Below are positions 27,303-35,326 of a stretch of 64,000 nucleotides of DNA, piece after piece. Location: contig JADJNF010000008.1 in assembly GCA_016714445.1 (NCBI GenBank), positions 930,001-994,000 of the forward strand, written 5' to 3'. The notes below the pieces were generated by a model, which worked only from the letters and a program-made list of their open reading frames with translations, was not told the origin of the DNA and did not search any database. This stretch comes from Saprospiraceae bacterium (lineage in GTDB: Bacteria; Bacteroidota; Bacteroidia; Chitinophagales; Saprospiraceae). Position 1 is the stretch's first letter. Each line of letters opens with the position of its first letter. The translations under genes were made by a program, and so were the position numbers.

Positions 27303-27889
27303 TTAGGATTTGATTCCATAGGATAACCTATCATCTGTATATCGTCGATCTTCCATTTTCCACTGGATTTGGACATTGTAAACTGATGTTCCCAAATGTC
27401 AATCGTTTTGATGACTACTTTGTATTTTTCTACTTTTATAATTGCTAATTTTAGATATTCAGATGGACTATAGAATAATTCCGGCTCTTGTGTTCCAGAG
27501 ATCAGATCATAATCAAATCCTTCCGGTGGTCCTTCATTTTGTGGATTATCTTTGAAATTTTGATTCATTTCTGAAAAATAATTTCGCCACAGTTGTAGGT
27601 AAGTATCTGATATGAAGCCACTGGATTTCAGGTGTTTCAGATATTTTTCGCAGACTTTTTTATCCACAAAATAATAGCCACTTTTATCTGTTCCCACCAA
27701 TCTGAATGCACTCGATTTTTTATAATTGGCTTTATACCATTTAAGGAATCCTCGGATAGTTTTTACCGCATTAGTGGAATCTTTGCTGTCAATAATATGA
27801 TTTGGGTTTTCCGCAAAGGCTAAACATGGAATATTATTTGAAAATAAAATAAATCCAATGAGCAGAAGAACATGAATTGAGTATTTCAT
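27299..27889 (-). CDS. Secreted DUF3828-like protein
   Basis: About 196 residues from ATG 27889; a start at 27931 would add 14 residues before the signal. The signal peptide ends near PCLAFAE. The mature protein has TIRGFLKWYKANYKK near residue 42, KYLKHLKSSGFISDTYLQLW, PQNEGPPEGFDYDL and a C-terminal SGKWKIDDIQM strand. This is the DUF3828 pattern, a small periplasmic cystatin-like domain. The protein at 31089 is a clear paralogue (GFLHWYKQNYKKA, NEGPPEGFEFDL, KGKWKIDYI). A deleted third copy lies at 29508. It heads a coupled pair with the zinc-ribbon gene. Confidence 0.7.
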   Translation of the reverse strand: MKYSIHVLLLIGFILFSNNIPCLAFAENPNHIIDSKDSTNAVKTIRGFLKWYKANYKKSSAFRLVGTDKSGYYFVDKKVCEKYLKHLKSSGFISDTYLQLWRNYFSEMNQNFKDNPQNEGPPEGFDYDLISGTQEPELFYSPSEYLKLAIIKVEKYKVVIKTIDIWEHQFTMSKSSGKWKIDDIQMIGYPMESNPK

Positions 27890-28043
27890 TTTGTTTATTG
27901 TTAAATTGTTTGTTTCATTTCGAAGAATCATTAAAAAATAACCAGTCCTATTGTTAAAAATAGCTGTTTAAATATAACTTAATGTTAAGAATCCTGTGCC
28001 AATCCACAAACAGTATAACTAGAGTTGTTGAATAAATTTCATG

Positions 28044-28346
28044 TCATTGCCATCGTGAAGGACCACTTAAAAAAAATAATCCGATTATGACCCAAACAAT
28101 AGCAATAATCAATGTCACAACAAGAATGATAAGCCCTTTCATAAAATCTGTAGGCATATATCCATATTGGTACGTAAAATACAATCCTAAGACAATGATA
28201 CCTCCACCTTGCAAAAAAGTATATGCATCTGATTTTTTTATGGCAGGATCTAGCAGCACATCGAAAAAAACATAAATACTAAAAAGCACAAGCAATATTG
28301 AAATAACTAAAAACACAAAAAATAAAGATTTTGATAAATATTCCAT
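28044..28346 (-). CDS. Small membrane protein, array family Y, copy 1
   Basis: A 100-residue protein from ATG 28346, where it aligns with its paralogues (MEYLSKSLFF); ATG 28352 is possible. Three hydrophobic helices are separated by a charged loop (DPAIKKSDAYTF) and by YFTYQYGYMPTDFMKG, and it ends SGPSRWQ. Homologues lie at 28744 (very close: YQYGYSSSDFMKG, NGPLHWQ), 30010 and 30349. Function is unknown. It lies 99 bp downstream of family X copy 1 on the same strand. Confidence 0.65.
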   Translation of the reverse strand: MEYLSKSLFFVFLVISILLVLFSIYVFFDVLLDPAIKKSDAYTFLQGGGIIVLGLYFTYQYGYMPTDFMKGLIILVVTLIIAIVWVIIGLFFLSGPSRWQ

Positions 28347-28445
28347 ATCCATTATAATTTATTATTTTAATATCACTCTAATTGGACGACCTATCCTTAA
28401 ATTCCCAAAAATGAAGCTGCCATAAAACTTGCAGAAAAACCTTTA

Positions 28446-28742
28446 TTATAGCCTTCCCTGGGCCTTAGCCAATATCAGATAAGCAATCAATACAATCACA
28501 TACGGCACCCAGGATAAGACCACCAATTTTATACCGCCGGTGAGATTTCCACTGACTTCACCGACTTGATAAGCTTTGTATAAGGTAAAAAGAACGATGA
28601 TTGATGCAAGTCCAAAAACTTGTTTCATGTATACAGGATTATTGTTACCGATCTTAAAAATGGATGTATAGATGTAACTAAGTGACAAAACCCCTGTGCC
28701 AAACCAAAGGCAAAAAAATATTAATTGTTGCAAAAATTTCAT
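28446..28742 (-). CDS. Small membrane protein, array family X, copy 1
   Basis: A 98-residue membrane protein starting MKFLQQLIFF at ATG 28742. A longer frame from 28784 would overlap the preceding gene and lacks support from the paralogue. It has three to four helices, with YIYTSIFKIGNN, FGLASIIVLFTLYKAYQVGE and a C-terminal YLILAKAQGR. The gene at 29694 matches all of these (YIYTAIFK, FGLASIFVL, YVILAKSQGR). One base separates it from the stop of family Y copy 2, the same junction seen between 30010 and 30008. Confidence 0.65.
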   Translation of the reverse strand: MKFLQQLIFFCLWFGTGVLSLSYIYTSIFKIGNNNPVYMKQVFGLASIIVLFTLYKAYQVGEVSGNLTGGIKLVVLSWVPYVIVLIAYLILAKAQGRL

Positions 28743-28743
28743 A

Positions 28744-29046
28744 TCACTGCCAATGTAAAGGTCCATTAAAGAAAAACAACCCAATAACGATCCAAACCAA
28801 AGCGATTACAAATGATGAAACTAGAATAATAACGCCTTTCATAAAGTCTGATGAAGAATATCCATATTGGTATGCCAAAAATAATCCGACCGCTATAATA
28901 ATTCCACCACTTAGCAAAATTAAACCTTCTGACAATTTTTTGTATGGGTCAAGTAGCAGATTGAAGAAGCTGAATAAACTAAAAAGAACGAGCAAGCTAT
29001 TGATACCGAATAGTATAAAAAACACTGCTTTAGATATAGCTATCAT
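28744..29046 (-). CDS. Small membrane protein, array family Y, copy 2
   Basis: A 100-residue membrane protein with three helices, YQYGYSSSDFMKG in the second loop and the family ending NGPLHWQ. It is most similar to copy 1 at 28044, so these two arose from a recent duplication. It begins 28 bp after the Z-family gene and ends 1 bp before the family X start. Together they form a tight minus-strand operon Z-Y-X. Confidence 0.65.
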   Translation of the reverse strand: MIAISKAVFFILFGINSLLVLFSLFSFFNLLLDPYKKLSEGLILLSGGIIIAVGLFLAYQYGYSSSDFMKGVIILVSSFVIALVWIVIGLFFFNGPLHWQ

Positions 29047-29073
29047 AAAAACTGTTTTTAAAATTTTATTGAA

Positions 29074-29391
29074 TTAATTCCACTTACCACCATTGGTAGC
29101 AAAAATAAGGACAAACCATAGCACAAAAAGTACGCCTATAATAAATGGAAAATATGTCACAATCATACCAATTTTGTAGGTATCCTCATTTTTCATCAGT
29201 TTCCATCCACCAAAGGCAAAAGCACCCAAGATCAGCCCAAAAGCTAAATTTCTACCCGGCACCAGAAAAGATTCATAATGTCCCATCGATTTATTGGCAA
29301 AATACACAAAGATACCCATTGCGGCTGTGTACAAAAAATACAGCGCAGTCAAACTATAAATCCAAACCAATACCTGACTAAACCATTTCAT
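29074..29391 (-). CDS. Small membrane protein, array family Z (intact copy)
   Basis: A 105-residue protein starting MKWFSQVLVWIYSLTALYFL. Four hydrophobic segments follow, with VYFANKSMGHYESF and VPGRNLAFGL in the middle and a C-terminal ATNGGKWN. The ending resembles the GPxxWQ ending of family Y, so the families may be related. A frameshifted copy of this gene lies at 30678..30992, and the upstream sequences of the two also match. Function is unknown. Confidence 0.65.
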   Translation of the reverse strand: MKWFSQVLVWIYSLTALYFLYTAAMGIFVYFANKSMGHYESFLVPGRNLAFGLILGAFAFGGWKLMKNEDTYKIGMIVTYFPFIIGVLFVLWFVLIFATNGGKWN

Positions 29392-29507
29392 AATTTTTAT
29401 TTTAAAATTTATTATAAACCAATCATTACCGAATTACCGATCTATCATTCTCTCATTCAATCATTGATCCTCTCGATCACAGATCATTTTATCACCAAAT
29501 TTTTTCT

Positions 29508-29681
29508 GTCATAATTTTCTGTTGCAATATACTCAATCATCCATTTTCTATTTTCTTTATTCATCTCAAAATCCTACCCAAATGGTCCTACAACTTGAAG
29601 AATTGTATTGGTTCCGGTATATTCAGATGAAAAATATCCTATAGCGTTTAGTGCTTCCAAATATTTTTTACAAGCCTTCAT
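29508..29681 (-). pseudogene. Deleted remnant of a DUF3828-like gene
   Basis: From ATG 29681 the frame reads MKACKKYLEALNAIGYFSSEY, matching KYLKHLKSSGFISDTY and NYLQYLKSSGYISDEY of the two intact DUF3828-like proteins. After 35 codons comes TAG. The same frame then reads MNKENRKWMIEYIATENYD, matching MTKKKGKWKIDYIATENYD at the end of the 31089 protein. The signal peptide, the N-terminal WYK motif and the central GPPEGF segment are missing. This is therefore the scar of a third copy reduced by internal deletion. Confidence 0.65.
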
Positions 29682-29693
29682 ATCTTGTTATTT

Positions 29694-30008
29694 TTAGTTT
29701 AAAATGAATTTAAATCTTCCCTGGGACTTAGCCAAGATGACATATCCTAACACTACCACTCCCCAAACTAGCCACGATGATAAGATAATCCAAATGCTGT
29801 TCATAAATTTTCCCTGGATTTCCCCGACATGGTATGCCCAGTACATAATCATCAGAACGAAGATAGAGGCCAATCCAAAAAACTCCTTGCTATAATATGG
29901 ATTTTCTGATACACTACGTTTAAATATAGCAGTATAAATATAAGTTATTCTCAACTCTCCGATGCTAAACAGTCCGCAGTAATATAAAAGCTGTATGAAA
30001 AAACCCAT
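29694..30008 (-). CDS. Small membrane protein, array family X, copy 2
   Basis: A 104-residue membrane protein, paralogue of the one at 28446: YIYTAIFKRSVSENPYY, FGLASIFVLMIMYWAYHVGEIQGK and YVILAKSQGRFKF align along the whole length. It starts 1 bp after the family Y stop at 30010, the same junction as the other X copy. The DUF3828 remnant follows 12 bp after its stop. Confidence 0.65.
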   Translation of the reverse strand: MGFFIQLLYYCGLFSIGELRITYIYTAIFKRSVSENPYYSKEFFGLASIFVLMIMYWAYHVGEIQGKFMNSIWIILSSWLVWGVVVLGYVILAKSQGRFKFILN

Positions 30009-30009
30009 G

Positions 30010-30312
30010 TTACTGCCATTTTACTGGTCCACTAATAAAAGAAAAGCAAATTATTATTATGATAAGCGTGGATAGCCACGCTATACCTAATACACCACAA
30101 CTATATGCATATTTATCACTGGTTTTAATGACATTATAGGCCATATACACCCCTACCCCTAGTATAAATGCGGCAATAAATGCCATTATAGCTTCAGCAT
30201 TTTTTCCATAACCATCCCACAATATGTCAAATCCAATTTTAATTAGAATAAATGTAGACAAACAACTAATCGCAAACATGACATAATATGCCAACTTATA
30301 AGAAAATTCCAT
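30010..30312 (-). CDS. Small membrane protein, array family Y, copy 3
   Basis: A 100-residue membrane protein beginning MEFSYKLAYYVMFAIS and ending SGPVKWQ, with three helices and a loop VIKTSDKYAYSCG. It is more diverged from copies 1 and 2 than they are from each other. It sits between family Y copy 4 (36 bp) and family X copy 2 (1 bp) on the minus strand. Confidence 0.62.
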   Translation of the reverse strand: MEFSYKLAYYVMFAISCLSTFILIKIGFDILWDGYGKNAEAIMAFIAAFILGVGVYMAYNVIKTSDKYAYSCGVLGIAWLSTLIIIIICFSFISGPVKWQ

Positions 30313-30348
30313 CTTTAATAAATGTCTTAAAAAGTAAAGAAAAATTTA

Positions 30349-30645
30349 TTACCACATCATAGGTACAAAAATCCCAAAACTCAAGATTACAAACACAAGA
30401 ACCGCTATCCATGCTTGACCCAACATGAGATATCCATTTAAGTAATTATGACTATTTTGTATCATTTGATTGCCCAGATATAAACCAATACCAGTCAACA
30501 CTCCTGCTATAGAAAATATTATTGGCTCTGCTATTGGCGTGCTGGAATTTTTACCTGCAAAAAATGTACACACAAGAAAGAAGAGAATGATCAGGATAGA
30601 AATACCATACATAATGTAAAAGGCTGTTTTAGATAAAAAGTCCAT
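30349..30645 (-). CDS. Small membrane protein, array family Y, copy 4
   Basis: A 98-residue membrane protein beginning MDFLSKTAFYIMYGIS, like the other Y copies (MEYLSK, MEFSYK). It has three helices and a loop NSHNYLNGYLMLG, and ends VPMMW without the full GPxxWQ motif. It is the most diverged Y member. It lies 32 bp after the end of the Z pseudogene. Confidence 0.6.
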   Translation of the reverse strand: MDFLSKTAFYIMYGISILIILFFLVCTFFAGKNSSTPIAEPIIFSIAGVLTGIGLYLGNQMIQNSHNYLNGYLMLGQAWIAVLVFVILSFGIFVPMMW

Positions 30646-30677
30646 TTGTGTGATTATTATTAGTTAATAAAATATGA

Positions 30678-30992
30678 TCAGTTCCATCTTCCACCGGATA
30701 AAAGTAAATTGATAAACATGAATTAAAAAAGCCGTTTAAAAGGATTAATGGCAAAAAATGGATCACATATCCTATTTTCGGATAGGAAGTATGATAAATA
30801 AAATAACCTGTGCACTTAGTTATACCAGCCTTGAACAGGCAACTAAAAAGATTTCTGCCAGAGACTAATATTCTTATAATGCCCCATTGGTTTATTAGCA
30901 AAATATACTAAGATACCATTATCGGCCGAATACAAAAAAGACAGCGCTGACAAACCATACATCCACACCAACATCTGACTAAACCATTTCAT
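30678..30992 (-). pseudogene. Frameshifted copy of the family Z membrane protein
   Basis: From ATG 30992 the frame reads MKWFSQMLVWMYGLSALSFL and VYFANKPMGHY, nearly identical to the intact Z gene, then breaks. A second frame continues RILVSGRNLFS and PKIGYVIHFLPLI (compare SFLVPGRNLAF and YKIGMIVTYFPFI). A third gives SGGRWN and stop at 30678, matching NGGKWN. At least two frameshifts have accumulated. Length is 315 bp against 318 bp for the intact gene, and about 80 bp of upstream sequence is also shared. Confidence 0.75.
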
Positions 30993-31088
30993 AATTTTTA
31001 TTTTAAAATTTACTTTAAACCAAATTACGGTTCAATCATTCATGCATTCAATCATACTCTCATTGATTCTCCGATCATAAAATGTTTT

Positions 31089-31670
31089 TCAGTCATAATT
31101 TTCAGTGGCTATGTAATCTATCTTCCATTTGCCTTTTTTTTTGGTCATATCGATATTATACATTCCATCTCCTGAGATCTGCATCACTGCTTTATTGTTT
31201 TTGGCTTCCAGAACAACAAATTCTAATTTTTCAATAGCGTTTAATATAAGTTCCGGCTCCTGAGTAATTAATATCAGATCAAATTCAAATCCTTCCGGCG
31301 GTCCTTCGTTTTGAATATTTTCTTTCAGGTAGGATGCCTTGTCTGTAAAGTATTTCATCCACAAACTTATGTATTCGTCAGAAATATATCCACTACTTTT
31401 CAGATACTGAAGATAGTTTTCACCATCTTTCAGATTTACCTGATAATTACCTAGTTTATCTTCATAAGTAAACTTGAAAGAATTGGCTTTTTTATAGTTT
31501 TGCTTGTACCAGTGCAGAAATCCCTTGATCGTTTGGATCATATTAAGCGTATCATTCGAATTTTTTAATATTACTGCATCGGGTTTCAAATGACTTTTTG
31601 AATCATCAAATGGACGTTCTGGATTAATGGCCAGAACCAAAAACATTAGATAATATATGGATGCGTGCAT
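31089..31670 (-). CDS. Secreted DUF3828-like protein, paralogue
   Basis: A 193-residue secreted protein (short signal MHASIYYLMFLVLA) with TIKGFLHWYKQNYKKANSF near residue 47, YLQYLKSSGYISDEYISLW, NEGPPEGFEFDL and a closing KGKWKIDYIATENYD. It is homologous throughout to the protein at 27299 and to the deleted remnant at 29508. It is the most upstream gene of the minus-strand array, so its promoter may drive the unit, with the Z pseudogene next. Confidence 0.68.
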   Translation of the reverse strand: MHASIYYLMFLVLAINPERPFDDSKSHLKPDAVILKNSNDTLNMIQTIKGFLHWYKQNYKKANSFKFTYEDKLGNYQVNLKDGENYLQYLKSSGYISDEYISLWMKYFTDKASYLKENIQNEGPPEGFEFDLILITQEPELILNAIEKLEFVVLEAKNNKAVMQISGDGMYNIDMTKKKGKWKIDYIATENYD

Positions 31671-31806
31671 AAAAATTTAATTTATATAACAAAGGTACAA
31701 TGCGCCCCTGGTTGTAATAAATATTTTTTATTGTGCCGTTGGTTTTTGCATGCGAGATGTGTGAAATTATCATTAAAGCATTTTCATGAAATGTGTCGCG
31801 AAATTA

Positions 31807-32430
31807 TCAAAGCTCAATTATACCGTTTTTACCGGAAATTTGAATGCTGATTTTTGGTGACACAGCGAAAGAAACTTTCATTTTTAAGGATAACTTTTCC
31901 AATAATGTTTCTATCATTTCCGGTTGTGGATGGTACAACGATATACTGTGAATTGAGCAACCTGTCTCCAGTCTATCCGTAGGATGAAAATCAGAAGCCG
32001 ACCAATCTAAAAGAAATGGTATGACATCAATTTCCGGCGCTGGCAGTGGAAGTGTCATTTTCCATTTCAGGGTTTCGCCTTCTGGAGTTTTTCGTTCTCC
32101 ATCCGCAATATCTCCCAGTTCAGGACGTTGCTTTTTGATGATATGGCTATGCTTTTCTATTTCATTGGTTTGAATAGACCATCTTGTGATAGTTGGCTGG
32201 GTGATGAGATTCATACCCATCCATCGTTGCCCAATAAAAGATGTATTCTCATGATCTATGGCTAATATTTCCAAATAGCAACTGTTGCCGAGATTCAGCA
32301 AAGCATTTTTGGTCCCTCTTAACAAGTGTCTGCCTCCCGGCTCCGGTCGGATACCGAGTTTTTCTTCCAGATCATGGATGGCTTGATCGAAGTCGGAGAC
32401 TGCGTAGACTATGTGGTCGAGGGTAGGCAT
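31807..32430 (-). CDS. VOC/glyoxalase-like domain protein
   Basis: A 207-residue cytoplasmic protein. The start at ATG 32430 gives MPTLDHIVYAVSDFDQAI, the normal beginning of a vicinal-oxygen-chelate domain; the frame is open to 32478 but adds only unrelated hydrophobic residues. His6 in LDHIVYAV is a candidate metal ligand, followed by GGRHLLRGTKNALLNLG and CYLEILAID. It fits the glyoxalase-like single-chain family used for unknown small-molecule reactions. The C-terminal half repeats the fold with CSIHSISLYHP. It is transcribed alone. Confidence 0.8.
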   Translation of the reverse strand: MPTLDHIVYAVSDFDQAIHDLEEKLGIRPEPGGRHLLRGTKNALLNLGNSCYLEILAIDHENTSFIGQRWMGMNLITQPTITRWSIQTNEIEKHSHIIKKQRPELGDIADGERKTPEGETLKWKMTLPLPAPEIDVIPFLLDWSASDFHPTDRLETGCSIHSISLYHPQPEMIETLLEKLSLKMKVSFAVSPKISIQISGKNGIIEL

Positions 32431-32576
32431 TGTTTTGCAAATATTATTATACAGGATATAAAAAACCAGAATTATCATTTAATAAGTGATCAACACAATC
32501 TAAATATAATAATACTTATAAAGAATTAAAAACAAGGTTGGCTGCGATTACTATAGCTGAGCGTAAAAACTCCTGA

Positions 32577-33299
32577 CTACAAATAGAACTTTAAGCCATT
32601 AGTAAAAGTAACGGCTAGCTTGTCTTTATAATCATAAGCAATGATCCCGGCAATTCTTTTTGAAGTTTGTGTTATTTTTACATCATCCAGAATTAATGAT
32701 ACTTCCCATTCAGGTTTTCCGGAATAACTAAAGGTGCTGAGATTATAATCTGCATTACCAGAATGAATGGTAATAGAACCTTTAGCATGTAAGTTTATTT
32801 TATTATTATTTAAATCAAAACTTCTTATGACTGATTCATTTACATTGCAATTTGTTTTATTGAGGTCACAGCATAAAGTAAAATAGAAACTTTCATTGTT
32901 TTTACCTATTATGTTAAAGTCATTATGACTTCCAAAAAATGTTAATGGAAATAAAGAATTCATGCTATAACTTACATAACAGGAATAATTATGCATTGGA
33001 TTTTCTTTTTCGCATCTGGTCTTAACATGAAATAAACCATCTATATTATATGTTTTGTCCGAAATGAAGACTGATTGAATATATTGAGTATCACATGGAA
33101 GTTGAGAATTTCTGAAATATTCCAAACAAAACTTATCCATTCTTCTTAAACCACCAAGTTCTTCATTGAAATTTATCTTTATAATCTCAACAAAATGTTC
33201 GTTGGTCAGTGATGCAACGTTTGTGGGTGGTACTTCCTTTTTTTCACATCCAAGTGCTAGATATAAAAATAAATAACTGAGTAATAATAATTTTTTCAT
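32577..33299 (-). CDS. Lipoprotein of unknown function
   Basis: A 240-residue lipoprotein from ATG 33299 (MKKLLLLSYLFLYLALGC, lipobox LALGC); an upstream ATG at 33326 would bury the signal. The mature part is beta-rich, with extra cysteines (CLEYF, CDTQY, CEKENPMHNYSCYV, CCDLNKTNC) that may form disulphides. No family is recognised. It has about 150 bp to the VOC gene and a long gap upstream. Confidence 0.6.
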   Translation of the reverse strand: MKKLLLLSYLFLYLALGCEKKEVPPTNVASLTNEHFVEIIKINFNEELGGLRRMDKFCLEYFRNSQLPCDTQYIQSVFISDKTYNIDGLFHVKTRCEKENPMHNYSCYVSYSMNSLFPLTFFGSHNDFNIIGKNNESFYFTLCCDLNKTNCNVNESVIRSFDLNNNKINLHAKGSITIHSGNADYNLSTFSYSGKPEWEVSLILDDVKITQTSKRIAGIIAYDYKDKLAVTFTNGLKFYL

Positions 33300-33880
33300 A
33301 ACTGGCGCATTTATACTTAATATCACAAATATAATATGTAAAATTCAAATAAGTAATTCATATTTAAGTTTTTTCAAAATTTTGTTTCGGTTTTGCTGGA
33401 CAATGACTCCCGATTATCTTATCAGGTGCATTGAGATGTGAAGAGTATTTTTTTTTGATGTCTTTAAATTTCCAAAATACTTACGTTACTCTAATAAATA
33501 TAACAAAAGTACTCAATTACATGTGTTCCATTTTTAAAAAGAGAGATATCGATTCACACAAAAATGTAATCCTAAAAAATACACTTCCTTCATTATACTA
33601 TTTAGACCATCCTTACATTGGGGTGTATATGATGTTGATTTTGATTTTGAAAGGTTGGATAATATGGTAATAATTGGCTATGATATTAAATATAGGCTGA
33701 TGGATTTGTTTAGAATGAATAAAAAGTTATAGTTGTCTATTTTTAATATAGATTGAATTTCACATTGTAAGGAATAAATAAATTGTGACAAATCTTTTAA
33801 AAACTTATTTGAACATTACGATGATTTATCATACTTTTGCGACGATATTAAAATTAATTATAATAACTAAAAGAAATTTT
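33300..33880. other. Long intergenic region with one clear promoter
   Basis: About 580 bp of very AT-rich DNA between divergent genes. The only supported feature is the TTTG/TACTTTTG promoter at 33808..33839. A 79-codon frame at 33431 is open but has unconvincing composition and no recognisable domain, so I do not call it. Confidence 0.45.
33808..33839 (+). promoter_or_regulatory. Bacteroidota-type promoter for the beta-barrel gene
   Basis: TTTG at 33808-33811, a 20 bp spacer, then TACTTTTG at 33832-33839 fit the -33 TTTG and -7 TAnnTTTG consensus. The ATG at 33881 is 41 bp further on, which supports that start over the upstream in-frame ATG at 33785, which lies before the promoter. Confidence 0.65.
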
Positions 33881-34474
33881 ATGAAATTTTATTCTTTGTT
33901 TATTAGCTTTTTTATGCTGTCAGCAATTTCACTTGTAGGTCAGAAAGTCGTTTCTGTTGGTGGTTCTTTAGGTTGGGCAGTACCTGGTGGTTCAGGTGTT
34001 AGTGAAAAAGCAGAAGACCTAAACTTAGATGGCGGTCTTACTTACACAGGTGATGTACTTTATCACATCAAACCAAATGTAGGAGTAGGTTTAGGATATA
34101 CTGGTTCTATTCTTGCCGGTGGTGGTGATGGTGATATTGACGTTTTTGGTATGCGTTTAATAGGTGCTAAAGCAAGATATGCTTTAAAAGCTGAAGGGTT
34201 TACTCCATATGCAAGTCTTACCTTGGGCTTGGCTCAGTTATTGACACCTGAATTAACGGTTACAGATGGAACAGGCCAAACAGTAGTAATCCCTGAGAAT
34301 AATGGTAGTGGTTTTGGTATCATGCCAGAAATAGGTTTGAGTTTTGGAGCTTTTTTTATAAATGCTCAATATATAGTACCTACTAAATTTACTGTTGAAT
34401 AAGCACAGATTAAAGACAAAGCTGTAGGAACATTAAATATTGGCATTGGTTACAGATATAATTTCGAATTCTAA
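33881..34474 (+). pseudogene. Outer-membrane beta-barrel protein interrupted by a late in-frame TAA
   Basis: From ATG 33881 the signal peptide MKFYSLFISFFMLSAISLVG is followed by alternating amphipathic strands of a small beta-barrel (VGVGLGYTGSILAGG, GFTPYASLTLGLAQ, FINAQYIVPTKFTVE). TAA at 34400-34402 ends the frame at 173 residues. The same frame continues for 23 codons and ends GIGYRYNFEF, a textbook last barrel strand with terminal Phe, then TAA 34472. A strong terminator follows the second stop, not the first. So the intact product had about 197 residues. Without the last strand the barrel should not be recognised by the BAM machinery, unless the stop is read through or is a sequence error. 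Confidence 0.72.
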
Positions 34475-34492
34475 AAGAAATATTAACCTTAT

Positions 34493-34541
34493 ATTAAAAA
34501 AGGGACTAAGTAAAATTACTTAGATCCCTTTTTTTTTTTAT
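34493..34541 (+). terminator. Rho-independent terminator after the beta-barrel gene
   Basis: GGGACTAAGTAA and TTACTTAGATCCC pair around a two-base loop with one bulged base, flanked by A-rich and T-rich runs (11 Ts). It sits about 20 bp after the second, outer stop codon of the barrel gene. Confidence 0.85.
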
Positions 34542-34663
34542 AATAGATCTTCTTATTTGTGGTCTTGGAAGTGCACCGCACTTTTGCCTTCGTCAATTGA
34601 ATAGCCTTTTTTCTATTAAAAGTTCTAAAGATCCTTCATAGGGTACTAAGGCATAAAGCAATA

Positions 34664-34957
34664 TCATTTCCAAAGCCTTTGATATTTATTTAGAGTGTTT
34701 ATGGTTATTATCCCTTCATTTTCTCTCTGCCGAATTTTCATTTCAGGTTTACCTTCTTTTACCTTTTTCATAATCCTTATTAGTTCGCTGTAATGGACCA
34801 AATGCACCACTTTTTTATCAGGTAGCAACCAAATAGTCCAGCTTCCATTTACCAGAATGGCATCATTGCCATCTTCGTCATAATAATCATATCTGATAAA
34901 AATTTGGTCAGTGCCGGAAGTAAATATTACTCCAATAAAAACAAAAAAGTAACGCAC
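34664..34957 (-). CDS. Small secreted protein of unknown function
   Basis: A 97-residue protein from GTG 34957, with a short hydrophobic start (MRYFFVFIGVIFTSG) that could be a signal peptide. The body contains IRYDYYDEDGNDAILVNGSWTI and a Lys/Glu-rich C-terminal helix region. No family is recognised. TGA lies just upstream in frame, fixing the start. It is isolated, between a terminator and a 370 bp gap. Confidence 0.45.
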   Translation of the reverse strand: MRYFFVFIGVIFTSGTDQIFIRYDYYDEDGNDAILVNGSWTIWLLPDKKVVHLVHYSELIRIMKKVKEGKPEMKIRQRENEGIITINTLNKYQRLWK

Positions 34958-35326
34958 TTTGGTATGAATTCAATATAAGGTGATCTATTTTAATAAATAA
35001 AGCTGTTGATTGCTTATGCTCGCTTGCTGAAAACTACACTTTCTTCATGATACTAATTCATGACAGGTCTTGCATTGGGTTTAAATGAAGGTTAATTTTG
35101 GTTAAAACATCGTTTTTATACTCAAGACATCATTTTTTTTGTAAAAGATAAAAACATAAATATAATCGTATTGAAACAAAAGCATATTCTTGTCGGAATA
35201 ACTTTCACTAGGGAAAAAATACCTTTGAAATAAAAAAACAGACACTTCACTTATTGAAACTTTTATTAATAGACAAGTTATTTGAACTTTGTAAAAATAT
35301 TGTAATACAATACTTAAAACATATTC
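34958..35326. other. AT-rich intergenic region
   Basis: About 370 bp with no supported gene. I see no hairpin, repeat or convincing promoter beyond a TTTGAACTTTG string near 35280-35295 that may belong to the promoter of the next gene. Confidence 0.4.

Noticed and set aside
28743..28784. Longer start for family X copy 1 at 28784.
   Set aside because: It would overlap the preceding gene by 41 bp, and the paralogue at 29694 starts at the equivalent of ATG 28742.
30629..30901. 90-codon minus-strand frame as an independent gene.
   Set aside because: It is the middle frame of the frameshifted Z pseudogene at 30678..30992.
33431..33670. 79-codon open frame between the lipoprotein and beta-barrel genes.
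   Set aside because: Composition is unconvincing, no domain or signal is visible, and it lies in very AT-rich intergenic DNA.
24331..34402. Reassignment of TAA to a sense codon, because two genes carry in-frame TAA.
   Set aside because: TAA ends many intact genes here at their expected family lengths (for example leuD's neighbour leuC, ilvC and the outer stops of the same two genes), so the code is standard.
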